64,000 nucleotides of DNA. It comes from Paenarthrobacter nitroguajacolicus. Lineage in GTDB: Bacteria > Actinomycetota > Actinomycetes > Actinomycetales > Micrococcaceae. Within the stretch, counting starts at the first letter, position 1. Each line of letters opens with the position of its first letter. A model generated the notes under the pieces. It was not told the origin of the DNA and made no database searches. It was given only the letters and a program-made list of their open reading frames with translations. The DNA lies in NCBI RefSeq assembly GCF_007786235.1, contig NZ_VNFK01000005.1, positions 1 through 64,000 on the forward strand. Reading direction: 5' to 3'. This document shows, in pieces, positions 1-8,586 of this stretch. The translations under genes and the position numbers were made by a program.

Positions 1-24
1 AGAGTAGGACACCGCCGGACAACC
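1..24 (+). rRNA. rrf: 3' end of 5S rRNA (partial)
   Basis: The first bases (AGAGTAGGACACCGCCGGAC) match the conserved 3' end of actinobacterial 5S rRNA, whose ...ACCGCCGGAC tail pairs with the 5' end of the molecule. A strong intrinsic terminator follows at once. This implies that a ribosomal RNA operon lies just upstream of the window on the same strand. The call rests on recognition of the conserved end; the exact mature 3' terminus is uncertain by a few bases. Confidence 0.8.
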
Positions 25-28
25 ATTC

Positions 29-59
29 GAAGAGCCCCGACCACAGGTCGGGGCTCTTC
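29..59 (+). terminator. Terminator of the rRNA operon
   Basis: A perfect 14-bp stem (GAAGAGCCCCGACC paired with GGTCGGGGCTCTTC) has a 3-nt loop and lies directly behind the 5S 3' end. There is no long T run, which is common in high-GC actinobacteria. Confidence 0.85.
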
Positions 60-131
60 ACCTTTAACACCCACACACCAGGCAGGCAGACCCCGGGCCC
101 GCTAACCCGGAGCCACCGGTAGAGTCTTGGG

Positions 132-689
132 ATGAATCTCACGCGTGCCCTGACCATCGCTTCACCGGGGGACGAACAGGTCCTCATACGTCCGCTGGAA
201 GTCTCGGACGCCGACGCGCTGGCCGCTGCCTACCTCCGGAACCGTGAACACCTGGCGCCATGGGAGCCTAAACGCGCCGAGCCTTTCTTCACCACAGCCG
301 GACAAGAGTCGGTGATTCAGGACAAACTTGCGCTCTCAGAAGCAGGCAGTGAGTTGCCCTGGGTGGTGGCAACCGGCAAGGACATCATCGGCATGATCAC
401 CCTCACGGGGATCGTCCGCGGACCGTTCTTGAATGCCAACCTCGGTTACTGGATCGATGAGGCGTGGACCGGTCGGGGCGCAGCGTCAGGTGCGGTATCC
501 GCCGTCGTGATGATGGCCGCGGAAGACCTTGGACTCCATCGCATCCAGGCCGCCACCTTGGTCCACAACGGAGCGTCCCAGGCTGTGCTGAAGAGGTGCG
601 GCTTCGAGAAGATTGGGCTGGCATCGGACTACCTGCGGATTGCCGGAGAGTGGCAGGACCACGTCCTGTTTCAACGCATTCTTTTCTGA
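132..689 (+). CDS. GNAT acetyltransferase, RimJ/RimL type
   Basis: This 185-aa protein is a single Acetyltransf_3-type GNAT domain. The N-terminal part carries the LIRPLEVSDADAL opening seen in RimJ/RimL proteins. Around residues 115-123 lies the acetyl-CoA pyrophosphate loop (GRGAAS), and the C-terminal half has the family motif N-x-A-S-x-x-V-L-x-x-x-G-F. Members acetylate the N-terminus of a ribosomal protein or another primary amine using acetyl-CoA; the substrate here cannot be read from sequence. It stands alone between the rRNA terminator and the HU gene. Start at ATG 132; no strong ribosome binding site is visible. Confidence 0.85.
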   Translation: MNLTRALTIASPGDEQVLIRPLEVSDADALAAAYLRNREHLAPWEPKRAEPFFTTAGQESVIQDKLALSEAGSELPWVVATGKDIIGMITLTGIVRGPFLNANLGYWIDEAWTGRGAASGAVSAVVMMAAEDLGLHRIQAATLVHNGASQAVLKRCGFEKIGLASDYLRIAGEWQDHVLFQRILF

Positions 690-894
690 CCGGCAACAGC
701 AGCCCACGCCGTAGGGTACGCCAAGGGCGTAAAGAGGCCCTAAAAACCCCGAAAATCCGGTGATTTTGGTCAAAAAGGCGCGGAAACACGCGGAATTTGC
801 TGGCCATGCCAGCCCAAGCTGGTAAGTTTTCGAACAGTGGCTTGCTCGCATTCCGCTTGAAAGCTCAAAAACGTATGAGTCCAGGAGGACGTAA

Positions 895-1182
895 ATGGCT
901 AAGAACCGTAGTGAACTCGTTGCAGAGGTAGCAGGCAAGGCTGGCACCAGCCAGGCAGCAGTCAACTCCGTGCTCGATGCACTGTTCGAAGTTTTCGAGA
1001 CTTCTGTCGCCGCTGGCGAAAAGATCACCATCCCGGGCTGGCTCGCAGTTGAGCGCACCGACCGTGCAGCTCGCACCGGCCGCAACCCGCAGACCGGCGA
1101 GACCATCCAGATCGCAGCCGGCCACAGCGTCAAGCTGACCGCTGGCTCCAAGCTGAAGGCAGCTGTCGCCAAGAAGAAGTAA
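895..1182 (+). CDS. HU family DNA-binding protein
   Basis: The 95-aa protein is a standard-length HU/IHF-fold nucleoid protein. It starts [17 protein letters not shown] and carries the beta-arm signature R-T-G-R-N-P-Q-T-G-E around residues 64-75, which inserts into the DNA minor groove. It ends in a short lysine tail and lacks the long Lys/Ala-rich extension found in some other actinobacterial HU proteins. A strong AGGAGG ribosome binding site at 883-888, six bases from the ATG, and a perfect terminator directly behind indicate a highly expressed single-gene unit. The 205-bp gap upstream must carry its promoter, but no clear -35/-10 pair could be picked out. Confidence 0.95.
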   Translation: MAKNRSELVAEVAGKAGTSQAAVNSVLDALFEVFETSVAAGEKITIPGWLAVERTDRAARTGRNPQTGETIQIAAGHSVKLTAGSKLKAAVAKKK

Positions 1183-1204
1183 CTACTCTTCGGCGAACGC
1201 CTGG

Positions 1205-1236
1205 AAGGGACGGCAACCTGTTGGTTGCCGTCCCTT
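1205..1236 (+). terminator. Terminator after HU gene
   Basis: A perfect 14-bp stem (AAGGGACGGCAACC / GGTTGCCGTCCCTT) with a TGTT loop is followed by CTGCTTTT. Confidence 0.92.
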
Positions 1237-1307
1237 CTGCTTTTGAGTTAATGCACATAGCGCCCTCCCGATTCGCAGCCCGGCGGCAGGTAGCGGACAA
1301 TGGATAA

Positions 1308-3593
1308 GTGCCATCAGCAAGAAGTTCCGCAACTGCCCCTTCGCCTGCTCCCAAGCCGGGAGCGCGGGGAGGGACTGCAGTCGCGGGCATTTCGCTTCCG
1401 TGGCAGCTTGCCGGCCTGGCAGTACTGTTCCTGGCACTTGCCGCAGCACTGATCTTCTCGGGAGCCTCAGCCGCACGCCAGGTTTCCGACCCCGGCGCCT
1501 TGGTCCGGTGGGGACTTCCCTTTGCGAAGGCTATCCACAACGTGTCTGTGGCCACGGTGGTTGGCGGCTTGATCTTCGCCGTCGGCATCCTGCCCAAGAA
1601 CCTCGGCGGATCGCGATCACGCGAGAAGGACCTTGACGCGCCCGAGCATCCAGCCTTCGCGCGCGCACTCGCAGTAGCCGCTGCCGCCGGCGCGGCATGG
1701 ACGTTGTCCGCCGTCGCGGTCCTCGTCCTCACCTACGCAGACGTCGCCGGCCAGAGTCTTTCCGGCGATGCCGAGTTCACCCGCTCGCTGGTGTATTTCA
1801 TGACCGACATCGAGACAGGCAAGGCTTGGCTCGCCGTCACCATCATCGCGGCCGTGGTAACCACTGCGCTGTTCGGGGTCCGTTCGTTGACCGGGCTCGC
1901 GTTCACGCTCCTGCTGGCCCTCATCGGCCTGATTCCCACTGCCCTCATCGGTCACTCCTCGAGCTCCAGCGACCACGAGGGTGCCATCAATTCCTTGGGC
2001 CTCCACCTGGTGGGTGTCTCCACGTGGGTGGGCGGCATCATCATGCTGGCGGTCCTCTCGGGGATTCTCACAGGGACCAGGAGCAAGGGAACCCAGGACA
2101 TCACGGAACAGACGCTGAGGCGCTTCTCGTCCTTGGCGGGCTTCGCCTTTGTCTTGGTCTTCGCCTCGGGCGTGATCAACGCAGCCATCAGGGTCACCAA
2201 CCCCGCCGACCTTTTCGGCTCACCCTACGGCCAACTCATCCTTGCGAAATCGCTGGCCACGCTGGTGCTGGGTGGTATCGGGTTCATGCACCGGCAGTGG
2301 GTCATTCCGCAGCTCGGCAAGAACGGGGCCATGTCTGCCCGCCGCGTGCTGTGGCAGCTGGTTTTGGTTGAACTGCTGGTGATGGGCGCGACGTCGGGAC
2401 TCGCCGTTGCGCTGGGGCGATCGGCTCCGCCGCAGCCCACCACCTACGCACCGGATGCGTCGCCGTCGTTCATTCTCTCCGGCTACGAACTGCCGCCTGA
2501 ACTCACCCCCGAGCGCTGGCTCACGGAATGGCGCTTCGACTGGCTGTGGGTGGGTGTAGCGCTGTTCGGTGCTGTGACCTACATCCTCGGCATCGTCAAG
2601 GTACGCAGGCGTGGCGACAAGTGGTCCTGGTTCCGCACGGTGAACTGGCTGATCGGCCTGATCGTGCTCACGTACATCACCTCCGGTCCGCCCGCCGTCT
2701 ACGGACGGGTGCTGTTCTCCGCGCACATGGTGGACCACATGGCCCTCACCATGGTGGCGCCTATCTTCCTGGTCCTCGGCGCCCCGGTGACCCTTGCTCT
2801 TCGTGCACTTCCGGCCAGGGGCGAAGGCGCCCACGGTTCGCGCGGCCTGCGGGAGTGGTTGCTGCTGTTCGTGCATTCCAAGTTCTCGCAGGTGGTGACG
2901 CACCCGTTGTTCGCCGCGGCAAACTTTGCGGGTTCCATTGTCCTGTTCTACTACTCGGATCTCTTCGGCTTGGCGATGCGTGAGCACGTGGGTCACGAAC
3001 TCATGAACCTCCACTTCCTGCTGACGGGCTACATCTTCGTGCTGAGCATGATCGGCAGCGATCCGCTGCCTCGTCGCGCTCCGTACCCGATGCGCTTGTT
3101 GCTCCTGCTGGCCACCATGGGCTTCCACGCCTTCTTCGGAGTGGCCATCATGGGCGGCACCGGGTTGCTTGCCGCTGACTACTTCGGAAACCTTGGCCGA
3201 GCCTGGGGGCCGTCAGCCATCGGAGACCAGCAATTGGGCGGTGCCGTGGCCTGGGGCATCGGCGAAGTACCTACGTTGCTGGTGGCGATTGGCGTGGCCG
3301 TGATGTGGTCGCGTTCGGACGAACGGGAGACCCGCAGGGTGGATCGGGCAGCCGACAGGAATAACGACGCCGATCTCAGTGCTTACAACGATATGTTTGC
3401 CCGGCTTGCTGACCGCGACGCCAAGATGGCCGGCCGAACAGCCCAAGCCACCCGGACGGCCACGGCCGAACCCACCCGGACGGTCACGGCCGAACACTCC
3501 GCCAACGACAGCGCACCGGAGCAAGATGGCGCGGTCCAGCCGGACAGCACCACCGGGCAGAACGAACGAAACACCAAGCTGGAAGGACGCTGA
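1308..3593 (+). CDS. CopD-like / CtaG-like cytochrome oxidase assembly fusion
   Basis: This 761-aa polytopic membrane protein joins two copper-handling modules. Residues about 25-370 form a CopD-like bundle (copper import/resistance family). Residues about 380-680 form a Caa3_CtaG-type domain with the signature H-M-V-D-H-M followed by a hydrophobic segment, as in CtaG factors that assemble the CuB site of cytochrome c oxidase. The last ~70 residues are a hydrophilic Thr/Ala/Glu tail containing a 24-bp near-perfect tandem duplication (3449-3496). The start is GTG at 1308. It overlaps the next gene by one base (TGATG), so the two are translationally coupled, suggesting joint work in copper/redox maturation at the membrane. 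Confidence 0.88.
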   Translation: MPSARSSATAPSPAPKPGARGGTAVAGISLPWQLAGLAVLFLALAAALIFSGASAARQVSDPGALVRWGLPFAKAIHNVSVATVVGGLIFAVGILPKNLGGSRSREKDLDAPEHPAFARALAVAAAAGAAWTLSAVAVLVLTYADVAGQSLSGDAEFTRSLVYFMTDIETGKAWLAVTIIAAVVTTALFGVRSLTGLAFTLLLALIGLIPTALIGHSSSSSDHEGAINSLGLHLVGVSTWVGGIIMLAVLSGILTGTRSKGTQDITEQTLRRFSSLAGFAFVLVFASGVINAAIRVTNPADLFGSPYGQLILAKSLATLVLGGIGFMHRQWVIPQLGKNGAMSARRVLWQLVLVELLVMGATSGLAVALGRSAPPQPTTYAPDASPSFILSGYELPPELTPERWLTEWRFDWLWVGVALFGAVTYILGIVKVRRRGDKWSWFRTVNWLIGLIVLTYITSGPPAVYGRVLFSAHMVDHMALTMVAPIFLVLGAPVTLALRALPARGEGAHGSRGLREWLLLFVHSKFSQVVTHPLFAAANFAGSIVLFYYSDLFGLAMREHVGHELMNLHFLLTGYIFVLSMIGSDPLPRRAPYPMRLLLLLATMGFHAFFGVAIMGGTGLLAADYFGNLGRAWGPSAIGDQQLGGAVAWGIGEVPTLLVAIGVAVMWSRSDERETRRVDRAADRNNDADLSAYNDMFARLADRDAKMAGRTAQATRTATAEPTRTVTAEHSANDSAPEQDGAVQPDSTTGQNERNTKLEGR

Positions 3594-5566
3594 TGAGCGA
3601 AACCGTACGTACCCAACACCGGGTCCGGGCCTCCGAACTGGAGGGCCGCGGCTGGCTCAACACGGGCGGCAAATCCCTGGACCTCGAGTCCTTGCGCGGA
3701 AAGATCGTGCTGCTCGACTTCTGGACCTTCTGCTGCATCAACTGCCTGCACGTGCTGGATGAGCTGCGCCCCCTCGAGGAAAAGTACTCGGACGTCCTGG
3801 TGACGGTCGGCGTGCATTCGCCCAAGTTCGAGCATGAGGCGGATCCCGTGGCACTGGCATCCGCTGTTGAGCGCTACGAAATCCACCACCCGGTCCTGGA
3901 TGATCCCGAGCTCGCCACGTGGAAGGCCTACACAGCCCGTGCATGGCCAACCCTGGTTGTGGTGGATCCCGAGGGCTACATCGTGGCCCACCTTTCCGGT
4001 GAAGGCCACGCAGACGGACTGGCAGTCCTGCTGGAGGAACTCGTGGCTGAGCACGAAGCCAAGGGGACCCTCCACCGCGGTAACGGTCCGTACGTGGCGC
4101 CGGTGCCGACGTCGGGCACTTTGCGTTTCCCCGGAAAGGCCACGCAGCTCGCCAACGGCAACTACCTGGTGGTGGACTCCGGCCACCACCGCTTGGTGGA
4201 GCTACGCCCCGACTTGGAGACCGTGGAGCGCGTCATCGGCTCCGGCACCAAGGGGTACTTGGACGGACAATCGGAGATCGCACAGTTCAACGAACCTCAG
4301 GGCGTGACCCTGCTGCCGTCGGAACTCGCCTGGAAGCTGGGCTACGACGCCGTGGTTGCCGATACCGTCAACCACCGCCTGCGGGGAGTCACGCTGAGCT
4401 CGGGTTACGTGCAGACGCTCGCCGGCAACGGCGTGCAGCGACTGCTCGACGCTGGTCCCGCCCGCGTGACGGACACGGGCGCCGGCACCTGGTCTGAACA
4501 CCACGACGGCGGTCCGGCCGACTTTGCTGCCGACGCCATCGATGTTGGGGCGCTGGGTCTCGGTACCGAGGTTTCCCTGTCCTCGCCATGGGATGTGGTG
4601 TGGAGCGAAAAGTTGCAGCGCGTTGTCATCGCGATGGCCGGAACGCACCAGATCTTCGCTTTCGCCCCCCTGGCCAACGAGGTTTCCATCCTTGCCGGCT
4701 CCGGGCTTGAGGGCCTGCTGGATGGCAAGGCCGAGGAAGCCTGGTTCGCCCAGTCGTCAGGCCTGGCGATCGACGGCGAAGACAACATCTGGGTGGCTGA
4801 CTCGGAAACGTCGTCATTGCGTCGCTTGGTTGTCAGCGATTCGGGCGTGACCGTGGAGACCGCAGTAGGCAAGGGCCTGTTCGATTTCGGGTTCCGTGAC
4901 GGTGCAGCCGGTGAAGCGCGACTCCAGCACCCCCTGGGCGTCACCGTACTGCCGGACAACTCCGTAGCCATCGCCGACACCTATAACGGTGCCGTGCGCC
5001 GGTACGACCCCGCTACCAAGTCTGTTTCCACGTTGGCCAGGGGCCTCGCTGAGCCCAGTGACGTGGTGGTGGTTCAGGTGGAAGGCAGCGATCCGCTGCT
5101 GATCGTGGTGGAGTCCAACAAGCACCAGCTTGTCCTGGTGCCGATTCCCAAGGAAGCCCAGCAGGTGGATGAGGGTGCGTCGCAGACGCACCGGCCAAAG
5201 AGCCCGGTCACGCCAGGAAACCTGGAGCTCGCAGTCCGGTTCAAGGCTCCCACTGGACAGAAGCTGGATGACCGCTGGGGTGACCCGACGCAGTTGAAGA
5301 TTTCCTCCACGCCGCCTGAACTGCTGGTCTCTGGAGGCGGGACGTCTGTGGGACTGTTGCGCACCCTTGAGTTGTCCGCCGATGTTCCGGAGGGCATCCT
5401 GCACATCACTGCCCGTGCTGCTGCCTGTGACGGACCCGAGACTGAAGACGGCGAAATCCCGGACCACGCAGCCTGCCACCTCTACCAGCAGGACTGGGGC
5501 ATCCCTGTGATCCTGCAGGCAGACGGTGAATCCGAGCTGGTGCTGGACCTGCGCGGCATGGACTAA
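3593..5566 (+). CDS. Thioredoxin-like NHL-repeat protein
   Basis: This 657-aa protein has a TlpA/AhpC-like thioredoxin domain in residues about 1-160. Its C-I-N-C active site (C48-C51, after WTFC) is preceded by the typical LLDFW strand. From about residue 180 to 510 come NHL-type beta-propeller repeats (HRLVEL, NHRLRGV, SSLRRLVV, GAVRRYDP blades). A C-terminal beta domain rich in Gly/Glu follows. No signal peptide is evident, so it is probably cytoplasmic. It is similar in layout to human NHLRC2. Translational coupling to the CopD-CtaG fusion suggests a thiol-redox role linked to copper or oxidase assembly, which is inference. A 20-bp tandem duplication spans its stop codon. Confidence 0.9.
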   Translation: MSETVRTQHRVRASELEGRGWLNTGGKSLDLESLRGKIVLLDFWTFCCINCLHVLDELRPLEEKYSDVLVTVGVHSPKFEHEADPVALASAVERYEIHHPVLDDPELATWKAYTARAWPTLVVVDPEGYIVAHLSGEGHADGLAVLLEELVAEHEAKGTLHRGNGPYVAPVPTSGTLRFPGKATQLANGNYLVVDSGHHRLVELRPDLETVERVIGSGTKGYLDGQSEIAQFNEPQGVTLLPSELAWKLGYDAVVADTVNHRLRGVTLSSGYVQTLAGNGVQRLLDAGPARVTDTGAGTWSEHHDGGPADFAADAIDVGALGLGTEVSLSSPWDVVWSEKLQRVVIAMAGTHQIFAFAPLANEVSILAGSGLEGLLDGKAEEAWFAQSSGLAIDGEDNIWVADSETSSLRRLVVSDSGVTVETAVGKGLFDFGFRDGAAGEARLQHPLGVTVLPDNSVAIADTYNGAVRRYDPATKSVSTLARGLAEPSDVVVVQVEGSDPLLIVVESNKHQLVLVPIPKEAQQVDEGASQTHRPKSPVTPGNLELAVRFKAPTGQKLDDRWGDPTQLKISSTPPELLVSGGGTSVGLLRTLELSADVPEGILHITARAAACDGPETEDGEIPDHAACHLYQQDWGIPVILQADGESELVLDLRGMD

Positions 5567-5587
5567 GCCTGCGCGGCATGGACTAAG
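5548..5587 (+). repeat. 20-bp tandem duplication across a stop codon
   Basis: The unit CCTGCGCGGCATGGACTAAG occurs twice back to back (5548-5567 and 5568-5587). The first copy encodes the last codons and TAA stop of the thioredoxin-NHL gene; the second is untranslated and would repeat the same ending. It looks like a recent slippage duplication without effect on the protein. Confidence 0.95.
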
Positions 5588-5601
5588 CCTTATTGATTGA
5601 C

Positions 5602-5639
5602 ATGGCCCGGGTTGCCCCTCAGGGGATAGCCCGGGCCAT
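5602..5639. terminator. Bidirectional terminator between convergent genes
   Basis: A stem of 11 Watson-Crick pairs plus one wobble (ATGGCCCGGGTT / AGCCCGGGCCAT), with an inner CCCC/GGGG pairing, lies between the convergent genes ending at 5566 and 5727. Confidence 0.8.
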
Positions 5640-5726
5640 TCTCATGCTGTCGGTCTTGTCAGGAACGGTCTTGTCAGGAATGCCCTGGTCAGGAATGGTG
5701 TGCCCCGTCAAACGTGGGCGGCACGA

Positions 5727-6725
5727 CTAGAACGTCAGCAGCGGGGTGACCGTCACAGTGTCTTTGCTGGTGTCCAGTTGTGTGGTGAAGCTGAAATCGT
5801 GCTCCACGTTGAGGTCCTTGCCGAAGCCGGTGAACAGATCGATCTCCCTGGCGGTCAGCTTGGCCTTGCCGTTCAAAGGCGCCACCACCCATTTGCCGCC
5901 GAAGGGCTCGATGGTGATTTTGGGGTAATCCGTGATTTCCCATTTGATGGTTCCGTCCACGACGCGCGCGTTACTGGCGTGGTAGAACGGGCAGTCGGGC
6001 TGGAGGCGCTGTTGCTCTGTTGCTTGGGCGGCGCAGGTGTCCAGGAACTCGCGGACCTTCCCGGCGACGGCCTCGTTCAGGGCCTTCGTGGAGCGGGTCT
6101 GCAGGTTCAGGGGCGCCAAGCCGCCATCGCGGGTGGTCACCAGGGCCGACGCAGCGGGGGCTTCGAAGTAGGTGCCGTTCAGGCTTGCCTCGTACTTGCC
6201 GGGGAAGAACACGGCGAAAGTGTTGCGGCCATTGGGCATGTTTACGGGCACGCCGTTGAGCGTGGCCTCGCTGGAGTTGACCACGGTGACGTCAATGGTG
6301 GGCAGCGTGGTGGGCACGAACGCCCACTTCCCGAAGAACAGCCACTGTGTCCCGGTCCGTTCCATCAGGAACTCGGTGTGGAGTCGGCTGCCGTCCAAGG
6401 TGTAGTCGACGGGCACGGCCATCCGGTTGTTGCCCCGTGCTTCGGGGTTGCCCACCTTGACGTCCGCCATCTTGGAAGCGGCGGTTTGCAAGGCCGTCCC
6501 GTCGAGCATGGCGGCGTTGGCGCTGGGGACTTTAGCGCGGAGCAGTCCAAGTGCCTGCTCGCCTTCGCCCTTCTGCAGGGCTTCCAGATACTCCTTGACG
6601 GGCTGCTGGGGACTGGCAACGGACGAGCTCACCAAGTTGATGCAGACGATGGCCCCGGCGGCAGCAAGCATTAGACCGAGCAGCCATCCGGCTGCGGTCT
6701 TGACGAATGCTTGACTCAACTGCAC
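5727..6725 (-). CDS. Membrane-anchored protein of unknown function
   Basis: This 332-aa protein has one hydrophobic segment near the N-terminus (residues about 12-35, GWLLGLMLAAAGAIVCINLV). The rest is hydrophilic and beta-rich, probably exposed outside the membrane. The segment after the anchor (PVKEYLEALQKGEGEQALGLL) resembles the NTF2-like stretch seen in DUF4878-type lipoproteins, and the later part contains two similar ~70-residue beta domains. I do not recognise a catalytic motif. It is a monocistron on the minus strand, converging with the thioredoxin-NHL gene. Confidence 0.7.
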   Translation of the reverse strand: MQLSQAFVKTAAGWLLGLMLAAAGAIVCINLVSSSVASPQQPVKEYLEALQKGEGEQALGLLRAKVPSANAAMLDGTALQTAASKMADVKVGNPEARGNNRMAVPVDYTLDGSRLHTEFLMERTGTQWLFFGKWAFVPTTLPTIDVTVVNSSEATLNGVPVNMPNGRNTFAVFFPGKYEASLNGTYFEAPAASALVTTRDGGLAPLNLQTRSTKALNEAVAGKVREFLDTCAAQATEQQRLQPDCPFYHASNARVVDGTIKWEITDYPKITIEPFGGKWVVAPLNGKAKLTAREIDLFTGFGKDLNVEHDFSFTTQLDTSKDTVTVTPLLTF

Positions 6726-6807
6726 GCCCTTTACGTTACCTGCCGCGGCAGCAATCGCTGTGCAGGAAGACCTCCGATTGACTTATATCCATCGTGTGGA
6801 GAAGGCT

Positions 6808-6845
6808 CGACGGCGGGCGGCAGCACGCGGTGCCGCCACCCGTCG
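6808..6845 (-). terminator. Hairpin after HerA-like gene
   Basis: Arms CGACGGCGGGCGGCA and TGCCGCCACCCGTCG pair with one mismatch around a 7-nt loop, just downstream of the minus-strand gene that stops at 6871. Confidence 0.65.
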
Positions 6846-6870
6846 TCGTGGTTATGGGAGTCCGGAAGGG

Positions 6871-8577
6871 CTAGCGGCGGCGCCGTGAGGAGGTGCCGAA
6901 GACACCCCGCATGAGATCGCGGCCGAGCTGAGTCCCCATGGAACGGACCATGCTCTTGAGCCCACCGCCCAAGGCTCCACCAAGCGCCCCTGCGATGTCC
7001 CCGAACATTCCGTCCTGCTGGGGGGCTTGTTGCGGAGCAGGGGCGGGGGCCGGGGGCGCCGGGTACGACTCGGGTGTCGAACTCCGTGAGCTCGGGCGGC
7101 CGAGGATTTCCTCCTCGATGCGGCGTGCCTCGGCGTCGATGTCGGCCTGGGAGGCGCCCGATGAGGAAGCTGGTACCGGCGGCAACCCCGGCGCAGCGTC
7201 CCCAGTGGGCACTGCGGTGTTGCCGTTGAGCTTCTCGTAGGCCGAGAGGTTGTCCACTGCCGTGCCGTATTTCACCAACAGCGAGGACGCAGCCACCGTG
7301 CTGGTGACCAGTTCGTCGGTGCTGGGCCCCATGACGGACTCCGGAGCCCGGAGTCGGGTCAAAGCCACTGGCGTGGGTGCGCCTTTCTCGTTCATGACGG
7401 TGATGACTGCCTCGCCAATGCCCGCGGAGGTGAGTGTTTTTTCCAGGTCGTAGTCGCTCACGGGGAACGTGGACACGGTGGCTTTGAGTGCTTTGGCGTC
7501 TTCGGGGGTGAAGGCTCGCAGGGCGTGCTGGATGCGGTTGGCCAGCTGGCCGAGGACGTCGGCAGGAACATCCTTGGGCGTTTGGGTGACGAAGAAGATG
7601 CCCACGCCCTTGGAACGGATGAGGCGCACGGTGGTGGTGATGGCTTCCAGGAAGGCCTTGGAGGCACCGTTGAACAGAAGGTGGGCCTCGTCCAGGAAGA
7701 AGACCAGCTTGGGCTTGTCCAGGTCGCCGGCTTCGGGAAGATCCTCAAAAAGGTCCGCGAGGAGCCACATGAGGAACGTGGAGAACAGGAGCGGCTTGGT
7801 TTGCAACGTGGGGAGCTCGAGGCAGCTGATCACGCCGCGGCCGTCCGGGGCGGTGCGGAGAAGCTCGGCGGTATCGAATTCGGGTTCGCCGAAGAACTTC
7901 TCCATGCCCTGCGCTTCAAGGGTGACGAGCTCGCGCAGGATCACACCGGCCGTGGCCTTGGAGAGCCCGCCAAGCTTCTCCAGTTCTGCCTTGCCCTCGT
8001 CCGAGGTGAGGAACTGGATGACGGCGCGGAGGTCCTTGAGGTCGATCAGTTCCAGGTTGTTCTTGTCCGCGAAGTGGAAGATCAACTGGAGGCTAGATTC
8101 CTGGGTGTCGTTGAGGTCCATGATCCGGGAGAGCAGGATGGGCCCGAACGAAGTGATGGTGGCGCGGACAGGAATTCCGTGGCCGTCTCCGCCCAGCGAA
8201 AGGAACTCCACCGGGAAGTTCTTGGCCTGCCACTGCTGGCCGAGTGCCTCGGTACGTGCCAACAGCTTCTCACTGCCCGTGGCCGGCGTCGCCAGCCCGG
8301 ACAGATCGCCCTTAATGTCTGCGAGGAAAACCGGAACGCCCGCCGTCGAAAGCTGTTCGGCGATCATGTGCAGGGTGACCGTCTTGCCCGTACCGGTGGC
8401 GCCGGCCACCAAGCCGTGGCGGTTCATCATGGCGAGGGGCAGGCGGACCTGCGCTTCCTTATGGATCTCGCCGTCAACGATTGCGGCGCCGAGTTCAATG
8501 GTGGCACCTTCCAAGGTGTACCCCTGCTGGATGGTGGCGAGTTTTTCGGCAGTTGTTGCGTTGGGTTCGTTGGCCAT
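6871..8577 (-). CDS. HerA-like ATPase, DUF853 family
   Basis: This 568-aa protein is a FtsK/HerA-superfamily P-loop NTPase of the DUF853 type (E. coli YjgR-like). The Walker A motif G-A-T-G-T-G-K-T is at residues 59-66 and the Walker B strand LVFFLDEAHLL is about midway. An arginine-containing segment (IRSKGVGIFFVTQTP) fits the sensor region. The last ~130 residues are low-complexity Pro/Ala/Gln followed by a Gly-rich and Arg-rich tail. The family is widespread but its cellular role is poorly defined; it may act in DNA or protein translocation. It lies nine bases downstream of a GNAT gene on the same strand and may be cotranscribed with it. Confidence 0.88.
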   Translation of the reverse strand: MANEPNATTAEKLATIQQGYTLEGATIELGAAIVDGEIHKEAQVRLPLAMMNRHGLVAGATGTGKTVTLHMIAEQLSTAGVPVFLADIKGDLSGLATPATGSEKLLARTEALGQQWQAKNFPVEFLSLGGDGHGIPVRATITSFGPILLSRIMDLNDTQESSLQLIFHFADKNNLELIDLKDLRAVIQFLTSDEGKAELEKLGGLSKATAGVILRELVTLEAQGMEKFFGEPEFDTAELLRTAPDGRGVISCLELPTLQTKPLLFSTFLMWLLADLFEDLPEAGDLDKPKLVFFLDEAHLLFNGASKAFLEAITTTVRLIRSKGVGIFFVTQTPKDVPADVLGQLANRIQHALRAFTPEDAKALKATVSTFPVSDYDLEKTLTSAGIGEAVITVMNEKGAPTPVALTRLRAPESVMGPSTDELVTSTVAASSLLVKYGTAVDNLSAYEKLNGNTAVPTGDAAPGLPPVPASSSGASQADIDAEARRIEEEILGRPSSRSSTPESYPAPPAPAPAPQQAPQQDGMFGDIAGALGGALGGGLKSMVRSMGTQLGRDLMRGVFGTSSRRRR

Positions 8578-8586
8578 GCGGATAGC

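Noticed and set aside
2220..3128. 302-codon open frame on the minus strand
   Set aside because: Antisense to the CopD-CtaG fusion; its Gln/His/Arg-rich composition is typical of a shadow frame.
5640..5700. Repeated GTCAGGAA(C/T)G phrases
   Set aside because: Three short, irregularly spaced copies in an intergenic gap; too short and degenerate to call an element.
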